From Hofstenia miamia (taxonomy: Eukaryota; Xenacoelomorpha; Acoela; Hofsteniidae), in the NCBI GenBank assembly GCA_900660155.1, contig CABFPE010000036.1, forward strand, positions 1,238,561 through 1,275,198: DNA of 36,638 bases, read 5' to 3'. The notes under the pieces were generated by a model. That model saw only the letters and a program-made list of their open reading frames with translations. It made no database searches and was not told the origin of the DNA. The position numbers and the translations under genes were made by a program. Shown one piece after another: positions 1 through 9,274 of this stretch (within the stretch, counting starts at the first letter, position 1; the number at the start of each line of letters is the position of its first letter).

Positions 1-255
1 TTTTAAACAAGTATGTAAATGTGGGAAATTAATACATGTAAAGTAAGTTAATGTGGGGAAGTAATATATGTAAAGTAAGTTAATGTGGGAAAGTAAAATA
101 TATAAATAAAGTTAATGTGTGAAAGTAATACATGTAAAGTATGTAAATGTGGGAAAGTAAAAAGTAAGTTAATGTGTGAAAGTAATACATGTAAAGTAAG
201 TTAATGTGGGAAAGTAAAACTAAAAAAAATGTAAGGTAATGTGGGAAAGTAAACT
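1..255. repeat. Minisatellite, imperfect ~35-40 bp unit
   Basis: About seven imperfect tandem copies of a unit containing 'gttaatgtgggaaagtaa' and 'tacatgtaaagtaa'. Copies vary by small indels and substitutions (gtggg/gtgtg, tacatg/tatatg). The array starts at or before the window edge, so its full length is unknown. No coding potential. Confidence 0.85.
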
Positions 256-309
256 AAAAAATGCAAATTAAATTAGGCCATATAAATAACACAAAAACTA
301 GTAAAAGTA

Positions 310-505
310 CATGACTTCCATGACGTCAGTACAACACCACTGGCAATATCCACGGCATCTCAGGTCAAAGACCACCCCTCTCGACCAATCAGAAAAAAGT
401 GGAACCTCCTTGCCTCCACCTCTCGACCAATCAGAAAAAAGTGGCACCTCATGGAAGTCCCCTTAACTACTGGTTTTATAGTCATCATCACTGAATTTCG
501 GTCGA
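310..505 (+). promoter_or_regulatory. Promoter-like block: CRE, two CCAAT boxes, TATA
   Basis: Seen: a perfect CRE (TGACGTCA) at 321-328; two identical GACCAATCAG boxes at 383-392 and 425-434, inside a ~32-bp direct repeat with 42-bp period; a TATA-like TTTTATAG near 475-482. The block is richer in GC than its surroundings. GACCAATCAG-type boxes ahead of a TATA are typical of animal Pol II promoters, histone genes among them. No open reading frame follows; the next coding-like material is a LINE fragment on the other strand. An 11-bp inverted repeat (GACTTCCATGA near 314, its complement near 450) brackets the boxes, so this could instead be part of a mobile element or LTR. Function is inferred from motifs only. 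Confidence 0.4.
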
Positions 506-649
506 TCGTTTGATCACTTCTCGAAATTTGAATAATTATAATATATTAAGGAAACAATTTCATTAATCTAATTTATTTGTTAATTTCCATGACTTTTCCT
601 GTGTGGTAGGGGAGAGGTAACAAAAATTGACTGACACATCAATTGAAAA

Positions 650-1110
650 ATATTTTCAAAATCCAAATTTAGTATTTACGAAAAGATTGTATTTATTTAG
701 CTGTTCCGTTATTTGATCTTGCAATAATCTCTCGATTACTTTGCTTATTGCAGATGTGATTGAAATTGGCCAATAACTTTGCGCGAGTACCGGATCGGTT
801 TTCTTAAAAATGGGAGTAACATTAGGCAATTTTCAAAATAATCTGGAAAGTAATAATTCTTATGCATTCGTTAAATATGTAATTTAAGGAACTAGCAATC
901 ACATCGGAAGTGAATTTAAGTGCCCATGATGGCATTTTGTAAGGCCCACTTGAATTGTTGGGCTTAATTTTATGAATTGCATTTAAAGTTTCAAAAACTA
1001 TTGTAAACCGGAAAGAAAATTCTTGTTGAAAAATTTAGCTGATTTATAATCATACTTAACTATTGGACCATTGCATTTTCTTAGATTAACAAAGTCTGAT
1101 TGAATTTGTT
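650..1110 (-). pseudogene. LINE (jockey/CR1-like) reverse transcriptase fragment
   Basis: Reading the minus strand downward from about 1110, the translation holds the linker and first blocks of a non-LTR reverse transcriptase: 'GPIVKYDYKSAKFFNKNF', then 'SSGPYKMPSWALKFTSDVI' and 'NYIFNECI', then, after a frameshift near 825, 'NVTPIFKKTDPVLAQSYW' and 'PISITSAISKVIERLL'. These match in order the family pattern of a GPDxIPxWxLK block, a VTPIFKK block and a YRPISLxxxxSKxxE block. The frame closes at about 655 just after 'NTKFGF', before the catalytic motifs. So it is a short, inactive, both-ends-truncated copy with at least one frameshift and internal stops. It is not the same copy as the 6396-7812 LINE, which is on the other strand and covers a later part of the protein. 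Confidence 0.8.
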
Positions 1111-1419
1111 AGAAATTTCATAAGTACTGTGATGATTTTTTCATTTTGATTTTTGATAGCATTAATACAATTCAATTTAGATTTCTTACTATTGCTGAAT
1201 TAGTTTCCACTTTGACTTTTGATTTGGTAGATAGGCGTATTCATTTCTAATCTATACGTTGAACGCCTTGCGATTTGCAATATTGGAGACAGTAATAGCT
1301 TTTATATATGCAACAAGATTTCTATGAGTTTTGGAAGTTTTACATATTCTATATGCGATATTTTTTCGCTAATCAATGTTTTACAAAATTAATTTATCTG
1401 AGGTTTACTATGTGCAGAT
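1111..1419. other. Non-coding AT-rich stretch
   Basis: No convincing coding similarity. The part nearest 1110 may continue the 5' side of the minus-strand LINE fragment, but stops are too dense to say. 1412-1419 is the left copy of the hAT target-site duplication. Confidence 0.5.
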
Positions 1420-1724
1420 TAGAGAGTGGCAATATGAATTAAAAATGGACCTGAACCGAATCCGATCGTAATATTTACTATATGAACCCGACACGAAGCG
1501 TTGAATTAATTTGATGTTCTGCATCTTTCTCCAATCAATTGATCATTAACATCAATCATTTTCTGAAGGGGAAAAAGAAATTCATTCGTATTACTTAACT
1601 TCTTGGATCTTTCTCAAGTTAAGCTGTGATTAATATCAATATTTTTAATAATAAATCTAATCTTGGTATAAGAACCCGACCTGAAATCGAGTCGGGTTTA
1701 TAGGGTACCCGATGTCAATCTCTA
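1420..1724. mobile_element. Non-autonomous hAT-type element (305 bp) with 8-bp TSD
   Basis: Seen: the 8-mer GTGCAGAT occurs immediately before the element (1412-1419) and again immediately after it (1725-1732). The ends are imperfect inverted repeats: left TAGAGAGTGGCAAT, right end read inward TAGAGATTGACATC. Internal subterminal words of the type ACCCGAC / GTCGGGTT near both ends (for example 1693-1698) resemble the clustered subterminal motifs of hAT elements. An 8-bp target duplication with short TIRs beginning TAG/CAG is the hAT signature. The element has no coding capacity, so it would have been mobilised in trans. Family assignment is inference; the duplication is exact. Confidence 0.75.
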
Positions 1725-1803
1725 GTGCAGATATGTTTGAATTGTTTTTATAATTTGATCTAATCATAATTTTTTTTCGGGGCAAAATTTATTGAGATAA
1801 AAT

Positions 1804-2082
1804 TCAAAAATTTCTAAAAATTGTTTCAGCATTGTATTTGCATCTAGAACAGTATACACAGGAAGGAAGTTTTCTGATATAATATAATTCAGCTGCCTTT
1901 AGTGTAAATTGATCTTTCGTCATGAATAATATTTTATAATTGAATTCATAATCACATATCCTTAAGTGATTCGATATTTCTGCTGATGTCCTATGCTCAT
2001 GAACGCTTCTACATAATTGACTTGAAGTTTGTCCAACATAAGTTTAGCCTCAAGCGCATGCAGTTTTGTAAACAACATTAGA
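1804..2082 (-). pseudogene. Penelope-like element, GIY-YIG endonuclease fragment
   Basis: Minus-strand translation gives 'NVVYKTAC', two stops (TGA, TAA), then 'TYVGQTSSQLCRSVHEHRTS' and 'AAELYYIRKLPS', ending at a TGA at 1804-1806. This is the layout of the GIY-YIG nuclease at the C-terminus of Penelope-like retroelements: a VYK..C lead, the YVGQT core, then the R..EHR segment. Two stops inside the cysteine-containing lead make it inactive. It lies back to back with a Penelope-type RT piece on the other strand just to the right. UvrC-type or homing nucleases are less likely, because the C-x-G-x-TYVGQT lead and the neighbour RT motif point to Penelope. Confidence 0.75.
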
Positions 2083-2106
2083 AAAATCTTCAAAATTAGT
2101 AGGTGA

Positions 2107-2281
2107 TTTTAAATGGAGAATGGATCTTGTTTCATATGTTCAACAAGATGGAGTAGCCATGGGAAGCTCGTTAAGCCCAATACTTGCAAATGAATATTTA
2201 TCTAGTATTGAACAACAATTTCACAATGAAAACATAAAATGCATAATTGTGCAAGATACGTTTCTCAGCTCGTTTAGCTTG
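2107..2281 (+). pseudogene. Penelope-like element, reverse transcriptase fragment
   Basis: Plus-strand translation contains 'YVQQDGVAMGSSLSPILANE' followed by 'YLSSIEQQF'. The block Y-x-Q-x-DGVAMGSPLSPxLAN is diagnostic of Penelope-like reverse transcriptases (RT motif 4 region). The frame runs into a TAA at about 2279 and no YADD-type motif follows, so only a sliver of the enzyme is left. It is in the opposite orientation to the endonuclease fragment at 1804-2082, with the junction at about 2083-2106. Confidence 0.75.
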
Positions 2282-3040
2282 TACAGCTAAATGTACAAGA
2301 CTGTAAATTTTGAGATGGCAGAGTGCACTCTTAAATTTTTTATCACTTAAGTTTTTTGGCTTATGGTTTATAGTAGATCCAAAATTGTTTGCCATAAATT
2401 TCAAGAAAATCCTTGTTTGGGAATTGGGGAAATTCTATTAGCGCCATTAGGTTAACCAATCAAACAACGATTGGAAATTTGACTATTGCCTCACATAACA
2501 CTTCTACACTTAAGCTAAAGTTTTCTTTATCAGTTCAAAAGCGATTGAATAAGAGCCTTGGAATTGGCTTAATGTTCATTTTCAAACCAAAAATATAATG
2601 AAGTCACAGGGATATAAATCTGGAACACACTAGGAAAATTAATGCTGATCACATTATTACCTGAAAACTGAGACTTGAGTTAACTTGTTAATTATTGCAA
2701 ATAAGAAAGCTTCAATAAATTTATGATGATATACAGAACACGTTTGTCTTTCAATGTTATATAATAGCATACAAAGAAAATGATTAAGTAAAAAGTAAAG
2801 CTTTAACTTGGATAGACGGTAAAGCTACTAACTTTATAACAAAGCTGTATATATTGAAATAGCAAAGCGCTTTCCAATCATATAAAAATAATAATGCATT
2901 AAACTTGACACTCTCATTTTGAAATTTTTTAAACATTACACGAAATATTTCCTTCTTCAAAATATTTTTGCCACACGATGGCGTATGAAAGTCGATTCTG
3001 AATGCTATCTTAATACTAGGGCGCGGCGGTATGAAAATGT
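2282..3040. other. Non-coding AT-rich stretch
   Basis: Short frames on both strands (61-68 codons) show no motif I recognise. The piece next to 2281 could be more of the Penelope-like element rearranged, but I cannot support that. Confidence 0.4.
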
Positions 3041-3109
3041 TAGAAGTCGGTTCGGTTTGGTATCACTCAAAATACCGTGGTATCGGTATGAATATGCATA
3101 TATATACAG
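3041..3109. repeat. Palindromic ACCG(C/T)GGTAT repeat, left part
   Basis: Contains 'ataccgtggtatcggtat' (3072-3089), closely similar to 'taccgcggtatcggtatata' at about 4558-4577, beyond the Tc1-like element. GGTATxxCGGTAT words of this kind are common inside hAT-type non-autonomous elements. The simplest reading is that the Tc1-like element inserted into or beside an older repeat of that kind. Confidence 0.35.
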
Positions 3110-3111
3110 TA

Positions 3112-4413
3112 GTGGCTCAAAATTAACAGCGATCGATGAATCTTATCGCATGCACTTTGCAAGATGCAATTAAAATTGGCAGGTTGTTTAACAACTTGTG
3201 CATTGTATGTGAAAGCCGACAAAACCAAATTTGATCGGAATTGCATTTTACTTGAGATTGTTTTCTTACATCTTGTGGATTGTCAATATATTGGTTAGTT
3301 GTCTGTGCGTAAACGACGATCAACTTTGAATCAAAGAGATCGGAATTTAATCGTATCTTTGGTGGAAAACAAACTTCCTCGGAACAAAGTTGCATCAATA
3401 ATGAACTGCTGTCCTGATACCGCCCGGAGAGTCGCGCAAAATTACCGAAACAATGTTTCTATTGGAAAGCGAGGCCGGAAAAGAAGGTGGAGCGTGCAAG
3501 ACAAATATCGTTTGGTTTTACTTCTGAAAAGACACCGAAGAAGGCCCTGTAAAAGACATTTTGAGTAAATTCAATGCTGGAAACCCCACTCCAATTTCCT
3601 TATCGACTCTGAAACGGCGGATAAATGAAGCAAAAACGATGGTACACGGTTTCCTGAGAAGACAAACATCGTGAAGTCTTTCAACTGGAACTTCCGGATG
3701 AGGTGGTGCAAACGTCACGCAGATGTACTTTTATCCTCTTGGAAAAACTGGATTTTCACGGATGAATGCATGGTGGTGGTAGGGCACGAGAATCGAATTC
3801 AGAATTTGGGGTCAAAAAGTCGAGAAATTCACTTTACCCATTGTCAAACCGGACCAAAAAAAAAACCATTCAATGATGGTTTGGGTGCTATAACATATTC
3901 CGGTGCCAGAGTTCTAGTACCTATCATAGGCACTCTTAAACGGGTTAAGTACTCGAATCTATTGCAGGAGCACCTTCCTACCTTACTTCAACAGGTAGAC
4001 CCTGATTTTGTGCCGATATTTTGCAAGGACAATGCCCCCTGCCACCGGACGGAACTTGTGAGGGAAACCCTCAATTTGTTCAATGTTGTAGCGACGCAGT
4101 AGCTTCCCCAGTCGCCTGATATAAACATCATTGAAAATAGTTGGAAGAAGATGAAACTCAATCTCATGAAAAAACGACAAGGAAAACCAGAATCTCGCCG
4201 ATCTCTGGGAACGAATTTTAGCGCCTGGAACACTCTTGAGGTTTCCTTCATTCTTTGCCGAGACCAAAAAAGGAGGTAGTCAGAATGAAAGGATACTTGA
4301 CGAAGTATTAGGAAAAAATCGAGACTTCAAATGCTTTCCTTTTGGTTTTATGTGCGTTTTTATGTTGCTAACTCGAGCTTTTAATAAACCGATAGCTGTT
4401 AATTTTGAGCCAC
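3112..4413 (+). mobile_element. Tc1-like transposon (1302 bp), TA target site
   Basis: Inverted ends: left GTGGCTCAAAATTAACAGCG (3112-3131); right end read inward GTGGCTCAAAATTAACAGCT (4413 back to 4394), identical over 19 bp. Each end is flanked by TA (3110-3111 and 4414-4415), the target of all Tc1/mariner elements. The length is typical of a full-size copy, and a broken transposase lies inside on the plus strand. The transposase is dead but the terminal repeats are almost perfect, so the copy is fairly young or was mobilised in trans. Confidence 0.92.
3299..4280 (+). pseudogene. Tc1-family transposase, DD34E, broken
   Basis: N-terminal helix-turn-helix region at 3299-3568 ('TLNQRDRNLIVSLVENKLPR', 'GKRGRKRRWS'). 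The frame shifts near 3545: the next block 'LSKFNAGNPTPISLSTLKRR' is in another frame, then the reading returns to the first frame by about 3660. First catalytic Asp in 'WIFTDEC' (codon 3761-3763), second in 'FCKDNAPCHR' (codon 4028-4030), Glu in 'SPDINIIENSW' (codon 4133-4135), giving exactly 34 residues between the last two: DD34E, the Tc1 spacing. An in-frame TAG at 4100-4102 lies between them. Two frameshifts plus this stop mean no active enzyme, although all three catalytic residues survive. Homologous intact copies presumably existed elsewhere in the genome. Confidence 0.88.
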
Positions 4414-4421
4414 TATATATA

Positions 4422-4452
4422 TACAGTACTGGAAAAAAGAATTCGGCCACCC
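4422..4452 (+). repeat. Solitary terminal repeat of a second Tc1/mariner element
   Basis: 'acagtactggaaaaaagaat' followed by 'tcggccacc' has the form of a Tc1/mariner end (CAGTxCTGG..AAAAG.AT..GGCCAC) and starts 9 bp outside the right end of the 3112-4413 element. It differs from that element's own ends. No matching opposite end or transposase is visible downstream, so this is a leftover end or an adjacent truncated insertion. Confidence 0.4.
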
Positions 4453-4605
4453 ATGATTTGTCATAAATATTTCTAAGAAATGGATGCCAAGAATGTCATA
4501 GTTATTTTTTAATTAGATTTGAGGAATTAATCAATGTTGAGCCATAATATCACTGTTTACCGCGGTATCGGTATATACCGTTGGGCTCTACTTAATACAT
4601 TGCAT

Positions 4606-4840
4606 AAAAATATTTTCAATGATTGTACTAAATAGGCCTGAATTTTTATGCGGCTTCCAAATCTTTCTGTATGACGAAGAAAATATATGGGTGAATAAAA
4701 TGCAAATTGCCCCAAAATCTATCAAATACTTCCTTTAAAGAAAAGCAGCACTACAATGCACATTGCTTCGGCATGCAGAAAGATTTAGAAACGACGTTAA
4801 AATGAAGGCCTATTTAGCGCAATTGTTAAAAATATTTTTC
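4606..4840. repeat. Fold-back (hairpin) repeat, ~70-bp arms
   Basis: 4606-4676 and the reverse complement of 4771-4840 align over ~70 bp at roughly 75% identity; shared words include 'ctaaataggcct' and 'aaatctttctg'. The ~95-bp loop is AT-rich. This is the form of a fold-back MITE or of two inverted copies of one short repeat. The arms contain no coding frame. No clear target duplication was found. Confidence 0.65.
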
Positions 4841-5115
4841 TTCCATCTATTATGATAGTTTCTAGAATCGATTATCGTATACCATCGCTTGACAAAAATA
4901 TTTTGTGTAATGAAAAAATGATGTGTTGTCATAAATCATTGTTATTTTGTTTAATTAAGACAATTGATGCAGAGAACGGATAATAGTAAGAGAAGTGATA
5001 TTTCAGCTACATGATGCAAGATAATGTATATAGATTGTGTAGGTTAGGAAAAAATTTCCTAAAATGTAATTGTCAGTAATGAATATCATGTACAATGTAA
5101 TTGAACATTCGTAAA

Positions 5116-6147
5116 TTAATGAGTGCTTAAATATTCTACATTCAATATTGGCAATTCCTTCTTTTCAGTTGTTCTTGCAAAATAAAATTTGAAAAAGCCT
5201 TCCCGAAAAGCTTCACTCAACAAACCATAAACAATTACATTGGATAAACATTGAATTAACGGGTTTAGGACATTGAAAACCGTTAAGAAGCTTTTCAATG
5301 ATTCGTTGAATTGCTTTTGGGAACATGAATATCCATTGTATTGAACAAACATAGCAGGAAACCAGCAAAATATGTATACCACTGGAACTAGAGAAAGTTT
5401 TATGTTGTGCTTAAAGTTTGCCTTGCTCATGTCAAATGATTTTTTTAAAGTTTTATGTAAACGATTTTTAGATTTTTTCCAAGTACGTCTGGCTTCTATC
5501 ATTTCAATAAATGTTTTAGTAGCTACAGAAACGAATAGTATCAGATTAAGACTCAGACTAACACCACATTGCAATATAAATACATTCATCCATCTTCGAC
5601 TGTCCACTGTAGGTAAGCATTTAAATGATCCGCTGCAATTTATATATTCGTAATTCATTGTGAACCAGCACATGTGTTGTATATATATTGTGTCTTGGTA
5701 TTCAAAGTCTCTAAAGATTAAAGCCATACACAACAGAAAAATGGGTAATAACCAAGACACTAGACTGAAACCTATCATTAATAGTCTTTTGTTTATCTTG
5801 ATATCAAATGCTATCATATTAAGATAAATCATTAAACAAGTTGACCACAGTGTTGAAGTAACGCCAGCTGAATTTCCTAATATTGATACAAATATACAGA
5901 AAAACTTTGGCAGGTCATTTTTGAAAACAATTTCATAGGCAACATTAATGCTTTGCAGTATATCCGCCGTTGAAATCATTGCAATAATGAATCTTGGGCA
6001 AGAATGCAACGATGTTTGGAAGAAATGTGTTGCAACAAATATTGTTGCCAAAATGATGCAACATGTTGTTATAATAAATGACGAAGTTTCTTCAAAAACT
6101 GTTTCTCCAGTCAAATTCGAAGGATTACATGAATTACTATTTAACAT
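5116..6147 (-). CDS. Seven-transmembrane receptor, cAMP-receptor/GPR157-like
   Basis: An uninterrupted single-exon frame of 343 codons with ATG start and TAA stop, the only long intact protein frame in the window. Seven hydrophobic segments at about residues 22-43, 52-74, 82-112, 121-145, 187-212, 248-270 and 285-311; a short outside N-terminus with an N-L-T glycosylation site at 11; a second sequon N-C-S at 170; Cys84 at the start of TM3 and Cys160 in the second outer loop, able to form the usual disulfide; a basic third inner loop rich in K/R (219-250); 'NPLIQ' in TM7 and a short tail. There is no DRY motif. The TM3 'NSAGVTSTLWS' region, Trp131/Pro135 in TM4, the 'HMCWFT' outer loop and 'IKLSLVPVVYIFCW' in TM6 fit the GPR157/Dictyostelium cAMP-receptor-like class better than rhodopsin-type receptors. 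Likely a plasma-membrane G-protein-coupled receptor; ligand unknown. The lack of introns could mean a retrocopy or a naturally single-exon lineage. Confidence 0.8.
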   Translation of the reverse strand: MLNSNSCNPSNLTGETVFEETSSFIITTCCIILATIFVATHFFQTSLHSCPRFIIAMISTADILQSINVAYEIVFKNDLPKFFCIFVSILGNSAGVTSTLWSTCLMIYLNMIAFDIKINKRLLMIGFSLVSWLLPIFLLCMALIFRDFEYQDTIYIQHMCWFTMNYEYINCSGSFKCLPTVDSRRWMNVFILQCGVSLSLNLILFVSVATKTFIEMIEARRTWKKSKNRLHKTLKKSFDMSKANFKHNIKLSLVPVVYIFCWFPAMFVQYNGYSCSQKQFNESLKSFLTVFNVLNPLIQCLSNVIVYGLLSEAFREGFFKFYFARTTEKKELPILNVEYLSTH

Positions 6148-6395
6148 GCGGATTTTTGCAAATTACTTTGGAAGTGTTGATCATATGCTATTTAACAAAT
6201 ATTTGCGAAACTAACATAAAATATATTGTTGATCGCGATCATATCTCTCAAATTTACTTAGCAAGTCTCGTCTACTTAGCAAAGATTTAAAATGAAGCAA
6301 TGTTTTTCGAGTTTCATTAAAAATATTTTTCATTAAGTATGTAATGGATAAAATCCACTTTTGAGAATGATCATTTAAAATAGAGCTCACTCATT

Positions 6396-7644
6396 AAACC
6401 ACAACTTCGCAATTTTCAGCATGGTTTCTGTTCAAGAAGATCTACTGTTACACAGCTCCTTAGATTCATTGATAAACTTTTTCGTTATAAGGATGATAAT
6501 CTACCTGCTGCATGTATTTATTTGTAAAGCATTCGACAAAATTTCACATTCTCTTATTCTTCATAAACTGAAATGTTTTGGATTCGACGAAGACTGTCTG
6601 CTTACTTCACTCTTATCTTACTGATAAACAACAATACGTAAACATAAATGGACACATATCCTCTCAAAAAGAAGTAACTAGTGGTGGTCCGCAGGGATCT
6701 GTTGTTGCAGTTATAATGTTTTTTATCTTTATTAATGATTTACCAGATTGTGCATTTTCCAGTATGCCATTTATGAATGCGGATTATTTCAAACTCCTAA
6801 ATGCCGGTAATAATTGTATATCTCAACTGCAAAATTACATAAACAACTTTGTTGATTGGTCTAGTATGAATATTATGGAATTCCATGTATCTAAGTGTGA
6901 GGCACTTCTTTTTTCAAGTTGCCCGGAAACCACTGATAACCTAACTATGTACAACACTAAAATACCATGGAAAGCTAGAACTGATCTAGGGCTAATATTA
7001 ACAAATGATCTTACTTGGAACAACCATATCCACACACACGTCTAAATAAAGCATATTCTGTTCTTTACAAATTAACAAGAAATATACCTTACTTGTGCTC
7101 TCACAAAGTAAAACTTACACTATCAAAAAGCATGTGTCTTTCCATTCTTACATATGCATCTTCAATATTCACTACATCTCTTTTGTGCTCACGTCTATTA
7201 CTTCAATTTTAAAGTCGCTCTCTTAAATTGATATATCCATCTTCAAATCTCTCATTCAAGGAAAGTCTTAAGAAATGTAAACTACTACCTATTACTCTTT
7301 ATCTGGAATATTTAGATTTAATATTCTTAAATAAACTGGTTAATAATTATTATGACATTAATATCCAAGATTTTGTAAATATCACACCCAGCTCAGTCTC
7401 AAGACGTAGTGATCGATTATTCATAGAATTACCAAAATTTCGAAAATACTCTAGTGATAAATCATTCTTTGTTCGTGTAAGCCATCTTATAAATTTTCTT
7501 CATCTCAAAACAAAAATAAATTGTTTTGTTACATTAAAAATATTAAAAGAAAAACTATTGGACTACATTAGTCAACTACCTTTTGATAGGAATAATTCTT
7601 GCACATTCTCAATAAATTGCCAATGTTCAATGTGCCATAGTTAA
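6396..7644 (+). pseudogene. LINE reverse transcriptase, C-terminal half, broken
   Basis: In order: 'FQHGFCSRRSTVTQLL' (RT block 2), 'KAFDKISHSLILHKLKCFGF' (motif A region), 'SYLTDKQQYVNING', 'SGGPQGSVV' (motif B), 'FINDLP', then 'FMNADYFKLL' where F/YADD is expected, then the thumb and C-terminal region, ending 'NSCTFSINCQCSMCHS'. Frames change near 6525, 6600 and 7040. The catalytic Asp of motif A is lost in a small deletion ('IYL' then a stop instead of YLDF), and the second Asp of the ADD motif reads Tyr. Inactive by several independent lesions. The Cys-rich end 'CQCSMC' is typical for jockey-superfamily ORF2 C-termini. Confidence 0.85.
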
Positions 7645-7741
7645 TTAATATTATTGTAAATGCTGTTTTTGTTTATTTATTTGTATGAATTGCATATTGC
7701 ACTATGATTTGGGATATGATGTGGCCATATGCCCACAAGTC

Positions 7742-7812
<71 letters not shown>
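7742..7812 (+). repeat. (TAA)n microsatellite, ~23 units
   Basis: An uninterrupted run of TAA, directly after the LINE 3' untranslated region, so it is best read as the element's tail, perhaps expanded later by slippage. Read on the minus strand it gives a poly-Leu frame that is not a gene. Confidence 0.95.
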
Positions 7813-7813
<1 letters not shown>

Positions 7814-9004
7814 CTCATTCATAACAATATTTACATACCAACTTGTGAAGTATTTAATCATTCATTCATTGTAATTCCAATGACAAAGGTTAAATATATA
7901 TATACATGTATATATATATATGTGAAAAAGAGAAATATATTATACAAATGTTAATTATATATTCCTGCAAATAAAGATTAATATTTCTAATGGATAAGCT
8001 CTTTTGTCGTAGAAAAATCATTGGTTCCTCAGTGGGATCCTATGTTCTTTTAAAAAAATTGAATCTTCCTCAGAGTAGTTTTTACCCCGTTTTCAGATAT
8101 TTAAAATCTAAAAATGTCTAGAAAAAAAGTTTCCATCATTATTGACCAGAGAACATTATGTATGACCTATTGCCAATCTTATTGCATATTCATGTAGAAC
8201 AAGTGTAGAGCTTTCGAATGGTAAATAGCACTAAGTCATAGGACCTTAGAAACCTAGGAAATGGTCAAAAACATTGGCAATTATTTTCGAAAAACTTCAA
8301 CATACCAAATGGCGTCAAAGGTTGCCAATGACTGGGCCATAACACTATGCAAAATATGATCAATTGCAACTTTTTTCGTGAAAACGAGATACCATACAAC
8401 ATGAAAAACATTAGTGACAATATTTTAAAAGGGCCCAACACTGATCTTAATTTTATACTCACGGTTGTTTTAAAAGTTATCTTAATAGCATTTACATTGA
8501 TGTTAAATAGCTGTATAAAACAGTTACTTTCTTCTTCAATTTAAGAAGTGTCAATATAGGAAATACAAAATGCACAAATTATCCCCTATTGCAATTATAC
8601 ACATGCTAACCAAAATATTAGAAAATAATGTATGCGCAAATCTAAGTAATCAGGAATATTGGGCTATTGCTTTTCTTCATGATATTATGGTAATTCAATG
8701 TGAGGAAATATGGAATTATTGTAGAATTCAAACACGGATTTAGAGGGAAGCACCTGCTTTAATGTGTATTTGTGCTACTGCTGTACTACTCTGTCATATG
8801 TGGAAAAATAATAGGAAAAGGTTTAGAGTTCTCAACCAGAGTATGGATCTGACTACAATATTTAATACACAACTTTAGCCATCATGTTAGGTTCGCACAA
8901 AATGTAAACATTAACTCAATTTTGACCAATAAAAATTACTACTTTCTGTTTTCCAACACAGTTGCTGTATTTTATTTCAAAATTTATAGCTTAAAGCCAA
9001 AAAA
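7813..9004. other. Non-coding stretch with an AT-dinucleotide run
   Basis: 7896-7923 is a (TA)n/(ATGTAT) simple repeat. The rest is AT-rich with no protein motif I can recognise; frames of about 65 codons at 8265-8544 on both strands show no family features. Confidence 0.4.
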
Positions 9005-9274
9005 TCAATTCTCGTTCTTTGCAATATAATCTCTGGGAGCATACCTTTCAGAAATTATAAAATTGCTTTGAAAAAAGCTTCTTAAAAAGACTATAAGGAT
9101 TTTAATTTGCGGAGAAACTAGAATTATTAAACTTGGATCCCTGTGCTCTCCCAAGTCAGATTTTGGGACACTTTTGACATGTTCCGATAGAGAAAGAAAA
9201 GTTAGGATCTGTGATGCAATTATTTTCTTTGAATTCCTTATCGTGTTCCCGTCAGAATTTAAGAGAGAATAATT
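9005..9274 (-). repeat. Inverted duplication, left arm
   Basis: The reverse complement of this segment matches 9600-9861 along its whole length with many substitutions and small indels (shared words: 'ctcttaaattctgacgggaa', 'gagattatattgcaaa'). This arm keeps a 92-codon open frame (minus strand) containing 'SEHVKSVPKSD' and 'YAPRDYIAKNEN'; the other arm encodes similar words but is closed by stops, so the repeat probably derives from coding sequence of an unidentified element. Confidence 0.75.

Larger units (their letters stand above)
6396..7812 (+). mobile_element. 5'-truncated LINE (jockey/CR1-like) with (TAA)n tail
   Basis: A 3' portion of a non-LTR retrotransposon: reverse-transcriptase domain from the QHGF block onward, C-terminal region, ~97-bp 3' untranslated part (7645-7741) and a (TAA)n tail. 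5' truncation is the normal result of target-primed reverse transcription. The (TAA)n end resembles tails of I/jockey/CR1-group elements. It inserted about 250 bp upstream of the GPCR start on the opposite strand. Confidence 0.85.

Noticed and set aside
1..255. CRISPR array
   Set aside because: The units are tandem and imperfect with no distinct spacers, in a eukaryotic context: a minisatellite.
310..505. Histone gene promoter
   Set aside because: CCAAT boxes resemble those of histone genes, but there is no histone frame downstream or upstream and no histone 3' stem-loop nearby.
7673..7861. Minus-strand frame rich in leucine
   Set aside because: It is the (TAA)n LINE tail read backwards, not a protein.
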